Source: Tilletia caries (taxonomy: Eukaryota > Basidiomycota > Exobasidiomycetes > Tilletiales > Tilletiaceae). From it: DNA of 64,000 nt. The notes beneath the pieces were generated by a model. The model made no database searches. It had not been told where the DNA came from and saw only the letters and a program-made list of their open reading frames with translations. A program made the translations under genes and the position numbers. Positions within the stretch are counted from its first letter, which is position 1, and every line of letters starts with the position of its first letter. The stretch lies in contig JALUTQ010000028.1 of assembly GCA_032718865.1 (NCBI GenBank), positions 620,001 through 684,000 on the forward strand. The letters are read 5' to 3'. Positions 23,039-34,915 of the stretch are shown here, piece by piece.

Positions 23039-24751
23039 ATGCAGATGTGGTCCACGGTGGCATCGAGTGTCTGCGGTGTGTGGTACGTGGCCATCTGGTC
23101 AGTATGCCTCCTTGGATGCTCCGTCGCCAGGTCCAAGTTCCGCTTCCATAAACGCAAGGCCGACGATGAGGACGACCCCGGCGGAGGGCCTGTCCTTGAT
23201 CCGAACACTTGCGAAAGGGTCTCCATCTTGCGGCCGCTCGCCGGACTCGATTGCAACCTCTTCACGAATCTATGCTCGAGCTTCGAGCAGGAGTACCCAT
23301 CGGAGGCGTTCGAGGTCATTATCAGCGTCAAGAGCGACGAAGACAAGGCGTACCCCATTGCGAAGGCAGTGAGGGAACGTTATCCTCACATTCGCAGCAG
23401 GATCATTGTCGGTGAGTCTCCGCCGGGAATGCAAGAAAGGTCCAAAAGAGCTTCCTGACTCTAGACTTGGTCTCCTTACCCAGGCGATGAGGATGCTGGG
23501 GTGAATCCCAAGATCAACAACCTCGTACGGTCCTACGCAGTGGCTGCCCACGATGTTATCTGGGTTGTCGACAGTCAGATCTGGTCACCTCCGGGTGCTC
23601 TGGCAGAGGCGGTCCGTACCTTGACCTCACCGCCGCCAAAACCGCTGCCGTCTTTCCCACCCCGTTCGCCACACGGCCCACGAGTCGGCCTGGTACACCA
23701 TGTTCCCTTCGCGGTGAATCCGTCCAAGTCATGGGCCTCTCAAGTCGAACGGGTGTTCTTGAGCACAACTCATGCCAAGATGTACCTCGCCATCAACTCG
23801 GTCGTGGTCGACTCCTGCATTGTAGGCAAGAGCAACATGTATCGCAAGTCGGATCTTTCCCGTGTGCCCGACAGTCGCTTCGGTCCGGATCATGGCGCAT
23901 TCTGGCGAGCGCGAGCGAGTCTCGGTAAAGGCAAAGAGGAAGCTGCCATACAGATTCAAGAAGGATCACTCGCAGGAGCTATTTCCTCCAAGGCTTTCTC
24001 TACCACGGCCGAGCGCGCAGTCGAGCTCGCAGCCATGGCCACCGCCTCCACATCAGCGACTTCGGAGCCAGACTTCAACACAGCCCAAGCAGGTACCCGA
24101 CCCCTCGCGCGCTTCGGCATCTACCTCGCCGAGGACAACATGCTCGGTCTATCACTCTGGAACGAACCTCTGAATCTTGCCCACGTCATCTCGTCCGCCC
24201 ATCCGGCCCACATGAGCGTGGGGGAACTCAGCACCATGTGGGAATACGCCAACCGGAGGATGCGCTGGATACGGGTCCGCAGATGGATGACCTTCGAGGC
24301 TACCATGGTCGAACCTTTGACTGAGAGCATCGTTGCTGGCCTCCTAGGATGGCGCGCTTGGTGCTTCTTCGTCGTCCCCGCCCTCGCACGGTGGGTCCCG
24401 ACAGGTCTGCTGCAGCAAACACTCCCAGCGCTGGCGACCTGGATCTTCCTACCTCTTCACTTCACGGCTTGGTATCACACCGATCGGCTAGTCCTCGACG
24501 CCCTATCTGGCGGGAAACCGCTGCCGAAACACGAGGAAACACGCTTCTTCCTGGCGTGGTGCACCCGTGAGCTTCTTGCACTGCCCATCTGGTTCTGGGC
24601 TATGTGCGGTTCGACAGGTAAGTTTGTCGTTTCTGACCATGAATCCGCCAGGTTTCTTACGCATACTTCTCCTGACTATGTTCTTATGACAGTCAACTGG
24701 AGGGGTACAGTGTACCGCATCCTACAGGATTCGAGGGCTGCTAGAGCATAG
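23039..24751 (+). CDS. Ceramide glucosyltransferase (glucosylceramide synthase, GT21)
   Basis: The enzyme transfers glucose from UDP-glucose to ceramide, the first step of fungal glucosylceramide synthesis, at Golgi/ER membranes. Exons 23039-23411, 23484-24617 and 24693-24751 give 521 aa. An N-terminal membrane segment (VCGVWYVAIWSVCLLG) is followed by VSILRPLAGLDCNL, the GDEDAGVNPKINNL block, IWVVDSQIW (D2), YLAEDNMLGLSLW (D3) and RRMRWIRVRRW (the (Q/R)xxRW motif). C-terminal hydrophobic segments (AWCFFVVPALARWVPTGLL and others) match the multi-pass end. A stretch of about 70 residues after LGKGKEEAA is low-complexity and lineage-specific. The frame remains open through the last intron, but splicing restores the conserved ...MCGSTVNWRGTVYRIL. 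Confidence 0.93.
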
Positions 24752-24971
24752 GATATACCACAAGACGGGACACGCAATCATACATGCTTTGTGTCGCGAA
24801 GGTTGGTATGTGTAACGTGAATCGTTCGCTCGTAAATTGCCCATGCAAAAGTAGCACAAAAGAATTGGTCCCTTGCCGACGAAGACCAAGTGCCCTGCGC
24901 CGTCTGCGTAAAAGCGAGCGGCGTCGCTGTTTCCTCCGTTCTAACCCGAAAGGATGCTGGTAAGATGGACA

Positions 24972-26033
24972 TCAGACCGTCTCGACAGTCGCTGTGTGAA
25001 GAGATCACTCAAAGTCAGCTCGCTGAACAACACGGAAGGAGACTATCCTAATACTTACAGTATTCAGATGCTACTGGTGGCTCGATGAATGCAGCATGTC
25101 CGAGAATGACGAATGCACTGGATCCGATCAGCCAGAAGAGCAGTGCGATAGGTGATGCGAACCATAGCAGCGGAATGCCTTGTGGAAATTCGACCGCATG
25201 CTTCTCAGTGGACAATACACATCACAGCTCAAGATGGATGGAGGAAACATACCAATGCCGAAAAGTCCTGTGTACAAGTGCTTCTGTGTAATGAGGCGCT
25301 CGCCCACTTGCATTGGTTCGGGTGCTATGGGGAGAATTCATGCACTGATTAGCACTGGGCCAGCATTCAAGATGAATCAGCCCACGGTTCTTTGCCGATA
25401 GAGATCTACGTACCGAATCTGTTGATGGCCGCAAACCCGCCAGTCAAAAACGCGATCGCGACGAGGAGCCACGGGCTCGTGATTCTGCGGAAGAATTTGT
25501 TGTTTGCGGACGCGTGGGCTGTCAGTGATGCGCTCTGGGGGCTCGCGCGAGCAGCAGCACCCACGCAGAAGTAGATTTGAGCCCTACTCACAGGCCATAC
25601 AGGGCCAATGACCCGACGATCACGGCGTAGTTTCCGGAGAAGTATCGGGTGTTGTACGTGATCCGCTGCATGAACGAAATTCGAGATAGGAGGGGCCCGG
25701 AACAGGAGAAGGAGATCAGTCCTGCGGAGCTCTGCAGGCGATAAGGAGGGCGCGTGCGCACGTACCTGGAAAGCCTCGTTCGAGTCCTGTGGCCGACTGA
25801 TCCGCTGGTAGTCGAAGAACTCGTTCAAGGGTCGGAACGAGGACAGACGCTCGCGACGGAACGACTTGATGTACTCCGGTACTGCAAACGAGCGGAAGAA
25901 GCAACGCAGCAACCACAGACACAAAAGAGAGAAGCAGGAAAGAGTTCAGCATTTCTCCTCGCCTTCAATCCATGCTCCTGCGTTCGGAAGGATGCTACCC
26001 ACCCTGTGTTACGATGCTGAGGAGCTGCGCCAT
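24972..26033 (-). CDS. PRA1/Yip3-family prenylated Rab acceptor
   Basis: PRA1 proteins sit in Golgi/ER membranes and act on prenylated Rab GTPases. Seven short exons (26033-26003, 25881-25766, 25665-25592, 25484-25414, 25324-25253, 25178-25059, 24991-24972) join in frame to 167 aa. The family core is clear: YIKSFRRERLSSFRPLNEFF, YNTRYFSGNYAVIVGSLALY, ITSPWLLVAIAFLTGGFAAI. A second hydrophobic pair follows (IPLLWFASPIALLFWLIGSS), then a short tail EYSTVETV. The gene is convergent with the ceramide glucosyltransferase; stop codons are about 220 bp apart. Confidence 0.88.
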
Positions 26034-26408
26034 GACTGCGGGAGGGTTCGTGATCCGGAGCTTTTGGCGTATACGGCGAGGGGATGTGGCGCAGCGGTCT
26101 GCGGAGGGCGAGAGGAGGCGAGGCGAGGGCGGCCTTCGAAATTTGTTACAGCAGCGACAAGGTCAGAGTCAGGTCGATCGATGGCATGCGCTGGGATGAG
26201 GAGGAGCTCGCTGCAACATCCGAGCGCGGGCGAACTTCCACCAAGGCGGAGTGTTCATTATGGACGGCTATTCGGCCCGCTGGCCCGGAGAGCACTCATC
26301 TCAACGCAAGGCGCAGTTGCGGTCGTGGGGATGCGACAGAGAGCAGATTTACTATACAACATGGGAGGAAAGTACAATTGCGGCGAAAATCCCTTGGCCA
26401 TTCGGGAT

Positions 26409-29375
26409 TCATGAATCGGTTCGTTTCCTGCTCTGAAGCCACAGGTCGAGTGTACCAGCTCCGCCCTGCTGTTTCTCCCTCGTCCCTTCCTTCCCAGATT
26501 TCCGCCGCTGAGGCGCTCTGCTGGCGTGCTTCCCATCGTCAACCTGCTCGTCGACCGTCTGCGACTTTCTCGGTCTCGCAGCAGGCGAAGGGTTGACAGC
26601 CGGTCGTTGCAGGGCCGAGTCTTGTTCAGGACGACCAACCTTGCTGTCCTTCGCGTCGAATGATTGGTGTCCTCGGCCCTCGAGGCAAGCATCGATCTGG
26701 GCATTGAGCTCAGCGTTGCTCCAGAACGATAGTGAAGCCTGACAAATTGGGCATGCTGTCGAATGCGGTATGGCAGAGCCGTTCGAGCTGGACTCCTCTG
26801 GAGCGGGGATCGGTCTTGACGCGACACTTTGCGCTGGTGCTGGGGCATGTTGAAATTGCAGTCCTTGCTGTTTCTCGGCAACCTTAGGACGCGGTGGACT
26901 GATGCTTGATGATGTTGCTTGAGGGCCGCTGCGGTCGGCATTCGAACGTTTTTGAGGTGAACGTACTGCATCGTCTCCAGTGGAAAGCGCCGAAGAATCG
27001 CCGCCGATCTTTTTGTGTGTTGATGATGCGCTCGGAATGGCAATTGATTCACCACCATGTTGTGGATCATGTTCTAGAACTGGAGTATGGCGGTCACTTG
27101 CAGTGCCGGCCGCCATGAACTCGTGAGCGAGGTCAATGCCGCGCGTCGGCGAGTTCTCCAAAAGGCTCAGCCGCAGTGCTTCCTCCAGATCATCTTGCTC
27201 TCGGTCATAGGTCGGCCGGCCTCCTTGGTCTGGGTCCGGAGCTTTGGACCCGGCGGCCTCGAAGAGCTTCTTGATTTGATTGTCCGGTGGTTGAAGGTCC
27301 TTCAAGTGTGTCATTCGTACTCCTATCAGCCGCAACGTCAACTTGGCTGCAGGATCCGATCGTGCAAGCTCCGCGATCTCAGCCAACAGCAACGAAAGCG
27401 TGATCTGATACAAGTCCTGAGCGTAGTAATTACGTGTCAGCATTGCAAACTCGACATTCACTTGCCAGCTGAACTTACGTCTGCCTTGTGCAAGTAGGTG
27501 TTGCCGCTCTTGGCCCGTGTGAAGCGTTGGTATGTATCCTTCTTTGCAACCAGAGTCACCTGAGCAGACCAGCTGGCATAAGTGATAGAACTCCATCCCA
27601 CAGAGATGAAAAGAAAACGTACCGTTCGACCTTTGAAGTGGGTCCGTTCCAGATCCTTCTCCACCTGGTCGGCGCAACTACGCAGTTCTGCCTTCATCTG
27701 TTCCAAGTCGTTCGTTGGGCGAAATGTCGTCTCCCGACCCACGCTCTTGCGCTCCCGCCGGTCATTCGGCCTCACGTGCGTACTTCCCAGACCAAGGTAG
27801 GCGGACAAGAGCTGGTCGATGGACGATCCGAAGGTGAGAAAGAGCTCGTGTCTTTGCTTCCATATGTCACCGCACGTCTCGACGTTGACTGCTTGAAGAA
27901 TCCTCTCGGTGACGCGACCGATGCCGGGAATCTTGCGGACCTTGAGAGTTTCGGTGCTGTTGACAGATGCAAGCGATAGGTCTAAATACTGAAGGCGGAA
28001 GGAGAACCAGCAGGGGGAGCACACACTCACAATTGCATTATGCCGTCACGATCGTGAGGCAGATCATACTGGCCGTTCGGCTCTGTGAGTGAAATAGAGG
28101 AGTTGAGCTGAGAAGACTGGCAAGTAGGATAGTGAGAGGTTCTCTGCTCACTATTCTTGTCGGAACAGATTTTCGCCAAGGCTGAAGGAACGGCAGAGGT
28201 CAGAGAAGGCAGGGTTGGTCGAAGCTGGATCCAGACCAAGACGCACTCTTGTTGGCTGCAATTCCGACCGACACAGTCAAGCCCGTTTCCTCTTCGACCT
28301 CCTTCCGCAGCTGGGGGCATGATATGTGTCAGTGACTTTGGGTACGATGTTTGGCACATATTTTGAGGACTTGTACCTGAGTTACCACTTGTTCAGCTGT
28401 CATTTGATGCTGCGTGCAGTAGTCTGTGATATCAAGGTAAGCTTCGTCCAGTGAGGCGGGCTGCAGGTTCTCGTCGTAGGATCCTAATATCTATGGATTT
28501 GGTCATAGAAGAACATTCAGCGATTCCTGTGTGTAGCGGGACGATGCGGGCGCCTGGCGATGTGCTCACCTCCATGATATCACTACTGGCTTGGACGTAT
28601 GCCTTAAAATCGTTGCGAACGACGATGAGCTCAGGACACAGTGCCTTTGCGACAAAGACCTGGATTCAAAATGAAGACATTCAGCTTGATATAAACAGCG
28701 TGAATGCTTGGAACAAGTCGAAATAGTGTACTCACAGCCTGACCTGATCGACAGCCCTTCTGCCGAGCCTCGTATGAAGCTGTGGTCAGAACGCCGGACC
28801 CGACACCGAATGCTTTGCCCTTGAGCGTCGGGTCGCGCTTGAGCTCTACAGCCGCATAGAACTGATCGGCATCGACATGGCAGATCTGGCGGCTGAGATC
28901 CCGCGTGGCCTCGAGTTCTGCGCGACGGAGATCGATCTTCTTCTCAATGGCTCTCCATTCGGGCGAGTCGAGGCTGATCCGGGAGAGCGCATCGTCCCGC
29001 TTGGCGAGGAGGACTGCAATGCGCTGCGTCGTCTCTGCGTCCTTGATGCGTTCGTTTTGGAAAAACTTGGAGCCACGCGAGGCCTCGTAGATCTTGCGGT
29101 TGATCTCTTCCTGATCGGCAGAGAGTCCCGCCTTGCCACTGGACGCTGTGCGCCGGCCGAGGTAAGTATAAGCCAGAAGAGACTGTCAGCGCGTGTGAGC
29201 AAGTAGTGTTGGCCTGCGATGAATGCTCACGTCCTGCCATTCGCTTGCGCAGACTGGCCTCCGCATCGTCGGCTTCAGCTGCGCGCTTCCGGGCAGCGCG
29301 AGACGCAGTCGTCCCTGGACCCGGACCCGGACCCGGGCCCGCGCTTTCCCCAGCTCGTCCTTCTGTCAAATCCAT
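26409..29375 (-). CDS. POLK: DNA polymerase kappa (Y-family translesion polymerase)
   Basis: Pol kappa bypasses bulky DNA lesions. Ten exons (29375-29231, 29145-28736, 28659-28570, 28490-28377, 28310-28247, 28181-28152, 28082-28031, 27956-27623, 27559-27479, 27416-26409) agree in phase and give 775 aa. The catalytic motif is HVDADQFYAAVE (steric-gate F) and the second acidic motif ASLDEAYLDIT. The HhH segment VRKIPGIGRVTERIL and a little-finger domain (GRTVTLVAKKDTY ... RLIGVRMTHL) follow. Near the C-terminus CPICQASLSFW...IDACL resembles a UBZ ubiquitin-binding finger. The end (TLDLWLQSRKR) may be a PIP-like PCNA-binding motif (inference). Confidence 0.92.
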
Positions 29376-29899
29376 CGCTCAGTCCTGCCTCCTGCCCGAC
29401 GCTGACGCTGACGCCGACCGCCGCGTCTTTATGAACGCGAGGTTCGCGACGTGTTGCACACGGGAGGAACACGGAGCTTGCAAAAGCCAGCGCACTCTGC
29501 CTAGCCGCGGACGGATCCTGTTGAATGAGTGAGCGTCGCTGGAAAAGATGATGGGAGTCGATGATGAGACGATGGTCTGCGCTGTCGAGTTGATTCAAAG
29601 CAAAAGAAAGAGAGAAAGCGAGAGAGAAAGGATGTACCCCTATTGAGCGTGGAGGAACCATATGGACCTCACGAGCGCTGGGTCAAAACGGCACTCGTGT
29701 GGTGAGTATAAGCGGGGAAAAGGGTCGCTCTTGCGAAAGTCCGTAAACGTGAGAATGGATGGGGGTAAAGTTGCCATTCTCCGTAAAGTGATTATGCGCG
29801 TTGTGGGAGGGAGAGGGAGTTGGAGAGAAGGGAGGCAGAGGTTGGGTTGGAGTGGAAAAGAGATAGGGGGAGAAGTGAAGCAGAGGGGGAAAGAGAGAG

Positions 29900-32800
29900 T
29901 CAGCCAACGAAGGATGCAGTACTCTTTGTCATAGCAGGCGTATTCTTGCCCGTCTCCGACCATTTCGGCGTCCGGGCACCATACACAGCAGCCGCCGACC
30001 TCGGTGTCGGTCCCTCCAGCCCTTGCCCCGGCCCAGCAAATGACTTGACCCCACTCGGGGCCTGGAACGGAGTCTTCTTGCCGCCGTTGCCATGCCCTGC
30101 ACCCATTGGAGTGCTGGCACCGGCAAAGCCCATGGGAGGCGTTCGCCCTGTCTCTGGCGCCATTCCGCCGCAGGGAGTGCCACCTCCCATAGGTGGTCCC
30201 ATGATACCGTTTGACCCGGAGCTGTAGAGCGTCCTCATGTTGCTCTTGCCTTGCGCAGGGCCAGAGCTGGCCCGAGGCCCGCCGCCGATCGCCAGAGGCT
30301 TTGATTGGCCGGTATCAGGACTGTACAAGGAATAGATCTCAAGGTGAGCCAAGCAGCGCGTTGAGGCAGATAAATGCAGCAGCTCTGCCAAGTAACTCAC
30401 TCTTTCTCCTTCAGGAGTGCGAGAGGGAACGTCTCATTCCTGTTCGTTGTGTGCAGCTCAACGTATGCCTTGTCATCCGCCAACGTCTCCTTGATGATCC
30501 CGCGGTAGCTCTTGAAGGGTCCATTCACCACCACCACGTGTCTGCCCTTCAAGTAGTCCTTCGTTCGCCCACTCAGGGCAACGTGTGGCGTTGGGGTTGG
30601 ACCATTGCCACGCGAAGCCATCAGCTGCATGTTCCTTGCCGGGTTCATCTTGTCGAGACTGTGTTTGACCGATGTGCCGATGTCGTGTGGGGTCAAGGAG
30701 GTCAGGCGGCTTGGAGACGCATACCAGACACCGTTGTTCTCGGATATGTCTCGACTGAAGAGGAAGACTACACCTGTAGGGTGGGTCTGGACGACTTGGC
30801 CAGAGCGTGGAGACTGAAGGTAGAGAGGCAGACACGTGTCAGTTCCGTTAGTCTATAGGATGCATGATGGCGCGAAGTGTTTCTCTAACTCACATCGCCA
30901 ACAGTCTCCTTCATCGTGTCACCCTTACGGAATTCATGACCTTCGCGGTCAATGCAGACACCCAAGTTGTTCTTCGACTGCAATAGCGATCTCGGAGGGA
31001 CCAGGTGCGTATCTCCCTGCTCGTCGAGGACCCAAAACCCTTCGCCTTCAGAGTCGAAAATCACCGCCGGCCGATTCTTGTACATGACCAGATCGTGCAC
31101 CTGGAATTCCTCCATGTTGTTGTCAGCGTCAGCGATTGAGATCTGACTGAAGCCGGCCCGGGCGGCCTGGCGCAAGTCGTTGGAGAAGACGGTAACCTCC
31201 TTTTTCGTTAGATCGGAGAGGAAGATGGTCTTCTCGCCGGCGAATTGGACCACCATACCGGCCTCGTCGGTGTGGTCCCCGAAGCCGACTTTGACGTGGT
31301 CACCGGGTTTCCAAGTCTTGCGGACCTGGTCGAGTTGGACTTCGACCTTGGTGCCGTCCATTTCATCGTGCTCCATGCTGATGATGATGACCTGTCCGTT
31401 GACGGCATCGACGGTACCGCGGACGCCGCGCTGCTCGCCTTCGAAGACCTCGACATGGTCACCAGGCTGGACGACGACTTCGTTGGCCTTCCGCTTGAGC
31501 TGAGCCAAGTGGCGTAGATTGACCGATTCACTCACATTGCCCTCGTCATCGACTTCCGCGGTGATGCCTTGGAAGAGTTCGATCTCTTGTAGCGTAGGCT
31601 GCACATCCTCGACGATGAGGGAAGTTACTTTGACATCCTTCTCGCAGAAGCCGTTGCGGTAATCTTCGTTGTGGAACTTGTAGATATTCTTACCGCGCTT
31701 GGCCACTTCACCAGGATATACCCTCTGAACCTCGCCCATCACGAAGCGTTGTGGCCGTGGTCGTTTGTTGATAGCATTTTTGCCGCTGCCCAAGTTCCGC
31801 CGTCGCTTGACACCGCGCTTGTCCTCGATGAAATCTTGCTCGGATGGATTCATTTCGATGCGTGGCACGAACTTGATTCCGACCTCTTCTCCGTTCTGAC
31901 TGACATCGATGACTTGAGCCAGATCGCCTATGTGCTTCCCCCGCTTGAAGCGTACCCATCCTCCGACCTTGACTTCGTGTTCGATCTTGGTGAGCTTGAG
32001 CAAGTCTGCCATCTCCTCGATGGGAACGAGGAGGAGCTTGTCCGCGGTTCGAGCATAGACTCCGACGATGCCGGCGAGGGCCTCTATGACGGATTCGCGT
32101 CGACGAGACTCGACGTAAATCTTGCCTGGGATCGAGTCGCGGCAAAAGGCGGAGTGGATGGCCATGGGAGATGGAGCCTGACCCTTGATGCCTTGAAGGG
32201 ACGCGCAAGCCTTGCGCATGATGGTCATGACGATTTGGCGCTCTCTCCCAATCTTGACGGACACGGCCCAGAGACTTGGGTCTTCTAGATCGGGCATGAG
32301 GGCATGACGGGGGACGTCGTCGGAGGTGCCTATGTCCTTGCGACCTGCGATACGACGGTATTTCTTGCGGAAGTTGCGCGCCATTTCTTCGGCGTTGTGT
32401 GTCCATTCTTCGGCAGTCTGGTTCTCTTCCAGTCTCCGTATGACATCGAGATTCGCGTTGTCGGCTGCTGCTCGAATGCAGGAGGAAGCAGTGTTGTAGA
32501 TGTCCTCCTCGTCGATGAATCCGTCTGTGGTATCTTGGAGTTGTCAGTACGAGCTCGCGGTTCCACAGAGAAAGAGAGAGATCAGGCTGAGTTGCAGCTC
32601 ACCGTCAGGGCCAAAGCCTTCCTCCTCATCCTCAATCTCCTCGTCGGAATCGTCGACCTCGGCTTCGATATCGAGGTACTTGTTGCGGGCGCGCTTCTGC
32701 TTCTTGCGGCGTCCGCCAACGTCGTCGTCCTCGTCATCGATCTCGTCGTCGATCTCGTCCTCGTTGTCGGACAAGTCCGCAATGCGACGCTCAACCTCGT

Positions 32801-33017
32801 CGGGGTCGAGCTCTTCCTCGTCGTCATTGTCGTCGTCTTCGACGGCTCTGCGCGTCTTGGGTTGGGCGTCGATTGGGTCGACGAGGTGTGGGACTGGCAT
32901 GGACTTCTTCACGACCGAGTTATTTCCTTGCCAGGTGAGGGCGAGCATTGTGGACTTTTTGGCGGAGACCGGAGCCTCGAAGGGGGGGAGAGCGGAAGAG
33001 GAAACTGGGTAGGCCAT
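29900..33017 (-). CDS. SPT5: Transcription elongation factor Spt5
   Basis: Spt5 binds Spt4 and clamps RNA polymerase II. Exons 33017-32603, 32524-30894, 30813-30401 and 30320-29900 give 959 aa. A very acidic N-terminus (DDDNDDEEELDPDEVERR...) leads to the NGN domain (LWAVSVKIGRERQIVMTIMR ... GVYARTADKLLLVPIEEM). Several KOW domains follow (GGWVRFKRGKHIGDLAQVID; PGDHVEVFEGEQRGVRGTV; PGDHVKVGFGDHTDEAG; GRHVVVVNGPFKSYRGII). The C-terminal region has spaced PM-G-G-TP and TP repeats, the Spt5 CTR targeted by P-TEFb-type kinases. Reading frames are clean throughout. Confidence 0.95.
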
Positions 33018-33297
33018 GCTTTGCTGATTGTGGGTAGTGGAGCGCTGTAGCTAGGTGATGGGCAGGCAGCAGAAATGGGGGGAAGGAAGGGGGAAGGAAG
33101 GGGGAAAGAAGGGTGAGCGTGAGCAGTGAACCTTGCTTGCTCTTATACTTTTCCCTTCTCACCTCTTGTGGCCAATTGCAAGCATACAAGCAAGCATGAC
33201 CGAGGTCTCGAACACGTCAAACCTTCGATACATTCCTGAGACAAGCTTGTGAGAGAGTGTGATGAGTGAGAGTGAGAGAAGCGGGGGAATAAGAAGA

Positions 33298-33988
33298 TCA
33301 AGCCTGGCCCGTCTTGCGTGCGAGATCGGGAGCTGCCTTGACAGTGTCGATCGGCTGGTGTTCGTGCTTGACCTCCTCGACGGTAGGCCGGGACTCTGCG
33401 TTCGTATCAGTCTCGTTCTCCTTGGCTAACGCATTGAGCTGGGCGCGAACGTCTGCTGAGATCGGTTCGAGCTCGTCTGCTGATGTTTGAGCGTTCTGTG
33501 CGAGGACCTTGTGAATAAGCTGACTGTCGTCGAGATTGAAGTTGGGACGGAAGGAAGGACAGACAGTCGATCATCAGAGAGGGAGGGATCTGCTCACGCG
33601 AGCTTGCCCATGTAAGCCAGAAAGCGTGACGTCATCCTTTTGTCGATCGAAGTCCGTCTCTCATGGATCGTTGCGCAACGATGACCTCCTCCTCCTCCTC
33701 CTCTGCCGGCTCCTCGCCGCCCTCCTCAGTCTCAGTCTCGCCATCACCCTCCTGTTCCAAAAAAAAGGAAATCAATTGTTCAGTCTCCAGCGCTTTCAAG
33801 TAGGAGGGGGGAAACGCAGCACTGACCTCCTTGGGCTCGTCCTCGCCGTCGTCTGCGCGCGTGGTGGGGAGGAAAGAGGAGAAGAAGGAGAAGACGTTGG
33901 TCAGGACGGAGGATGAGTCCTGCGCTTGTGTCTGGTGCTGCTCAGCCATGGCGGGCGAGGTGGAGGTGGTGGCGGCGTCGGCGGTCAT
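33298..33988 (-). CDS. Small acidic protein, unrecognised
   Basis: Exon 1 starts at ATG 33988 or, with a better context (GCCATGGC), at 33949. It reads SSVLTNVFSFFSSFLPTTRA followed by an acidic Glu-rich run. A probable intron (33826 down to about 33752) is removed in the middle. The last exon (33519-33298) reads LIHKVLAQNAQTSADELEPI ... KTGQA and stop; its junction to the middle exon (an intron beginning with GTGAGC near 33597) is likely but the middle frame is unsettled. The start resembles the mitochondrial hinge protein Qcr6 in style, but its cysteine-rich C-terminus is missing, so I do not make that call. It is upstream of SPT5 on the same strand and divergent from the Fanzor gene. Confidence 0.55.
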
Positions 33989-34290
33989 GTTCTGTGTGTG
34001 CTGGGTGGGCGAGGTGATGGGGAGCGTGATTGGATGAATAATGCGATGGACTGGGGCGGCGGGAGAAGAGGTGAGCGCGGGCGAGTGAGTGAGTGAGTGA
34101 GTGAGTGGCTCGTGGCTTTCGGGTTGCTCGAGCTGATCCTTAGCTGGCTTGAGCTCATCCAGCGTCTGAGATCACCATCACCAGAGAGAGGAAAGGGGGG
34201 GATGAAACTCGCTTCCACGGGCTTCCATGGTATTCGATGTCTGTGCGTTGGTGACCAGTGTGCATTACGTCATGGCTGCAGCCACGAAGC

Positions 34291-34297
34291 TATATAA
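34291..34297 (+). promoter_or_regulatory. TATA box of the Fanzor gene
   Basis: TATATAA is followed by a C/T-rich start region (34310-34345) and, at 34383-34388, by the first of several CACGTG boxes. Transcription probably starts about 30 bp downstream, giving a short non-coding first exon ending at 34445. Confidence 0.55.
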
Positions 34298-34445
34298 GAA
34301 GCCCCATCCCACCACCCGCACCCGCTCTCCTTTTCCCCCCCTTCGGCTCTTCGCCCTGTTGTCCACTCATAGTTTGTTTTGCCACGTGACTGTCTGTCGA
34401 ACAAACTCTTCGGCGTTCACATCCGTCCCTCGGTGAAAGTTCAAG

Positions 34446-34909
34446 GTGAGTGTTTTTCATGTTTTCGGGTTTTGATTCGTTTTTCTGTCTTTTTGTGTAT
34501 TGTTTTCGGCCGTTTTTCGTTCTGTAGTTTTTGTTCGTGGCCATTCTATTTCCGTTTTTTTTTTTTATTTTTCTTTTTTTCTTCTTTTCTCCTTATCATT
34601 ATTAGATTAAAAGACCAACCACGTGACTAGCAGAGTCCAACCACGTGACCAGCACCGCTCCTTCTTTTTTTTCTTCTTTCTTTTCTGCTTATCATTATTA
34701 GATTAAAAGACCAATCACGTGACAAACAGAGTCCAAACACGTGACCAGCACCGATCGTTTTTTCATTCTTTTTCTTTTCTTTTCTTTTCTTTTCTTTTCA
34801 TTTTTTTTCTTTTTTCATTTTTCTTTTTTTCTTTTTTTTGGGTCATCATCGTAAGATCAAGAGACTGACCAGCACCGCTCCTATTTTTTCTCTTATTTGT
34901 TTTATACAG
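34446..34909 (+). other. Probable 5'-UTR intron of the Fanzor gene, with internal repeats
   Basis: CAAG|GTGAGT at 34445/34446 and a pyrimidine-rich TTTTATACAG ending at 34909 frame a 464-bp intron just before the ATG. It holds two copies (34593-34664 and 34689-34757, about 96 bp apart) of a unit reading TTATCATTATTAGATTAAAA ... CACGTGAC ... CACGTGACCAGCACCG, plus a shorter third copy (34844-34881) ending in GACCAGCACCGCTCC. T/C-rich stretches separate them. Four CACGTG E-boxes lie in the first two copies. The repeats may be regulatory or part of the mobile unit. Confidence 0.6.
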
Positions 34910-34915
34910 ATCACC

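Noticed and set aside
29275..29661. 128-codon frame upstream of polymerase kappa
   Set aside because: No domain; overlaps the POLK first exon in another frame, where the gene's own start and splice sites fit.
33298..33988. Qcr6 (cytochrome bc1 hinge protein)
   Set aside because: The acidic start is similar, but the conserved C-terminal cysteines and HF.EC motif are absent in every frame examined.
34540..34845. T/C-rich tracts in the Fanzor leader as a coding or retroelement tail
   Set aside because: They are better explained as intronic pyrimidine tracts; no poly(A) retrocopy signature or target duplication was found.
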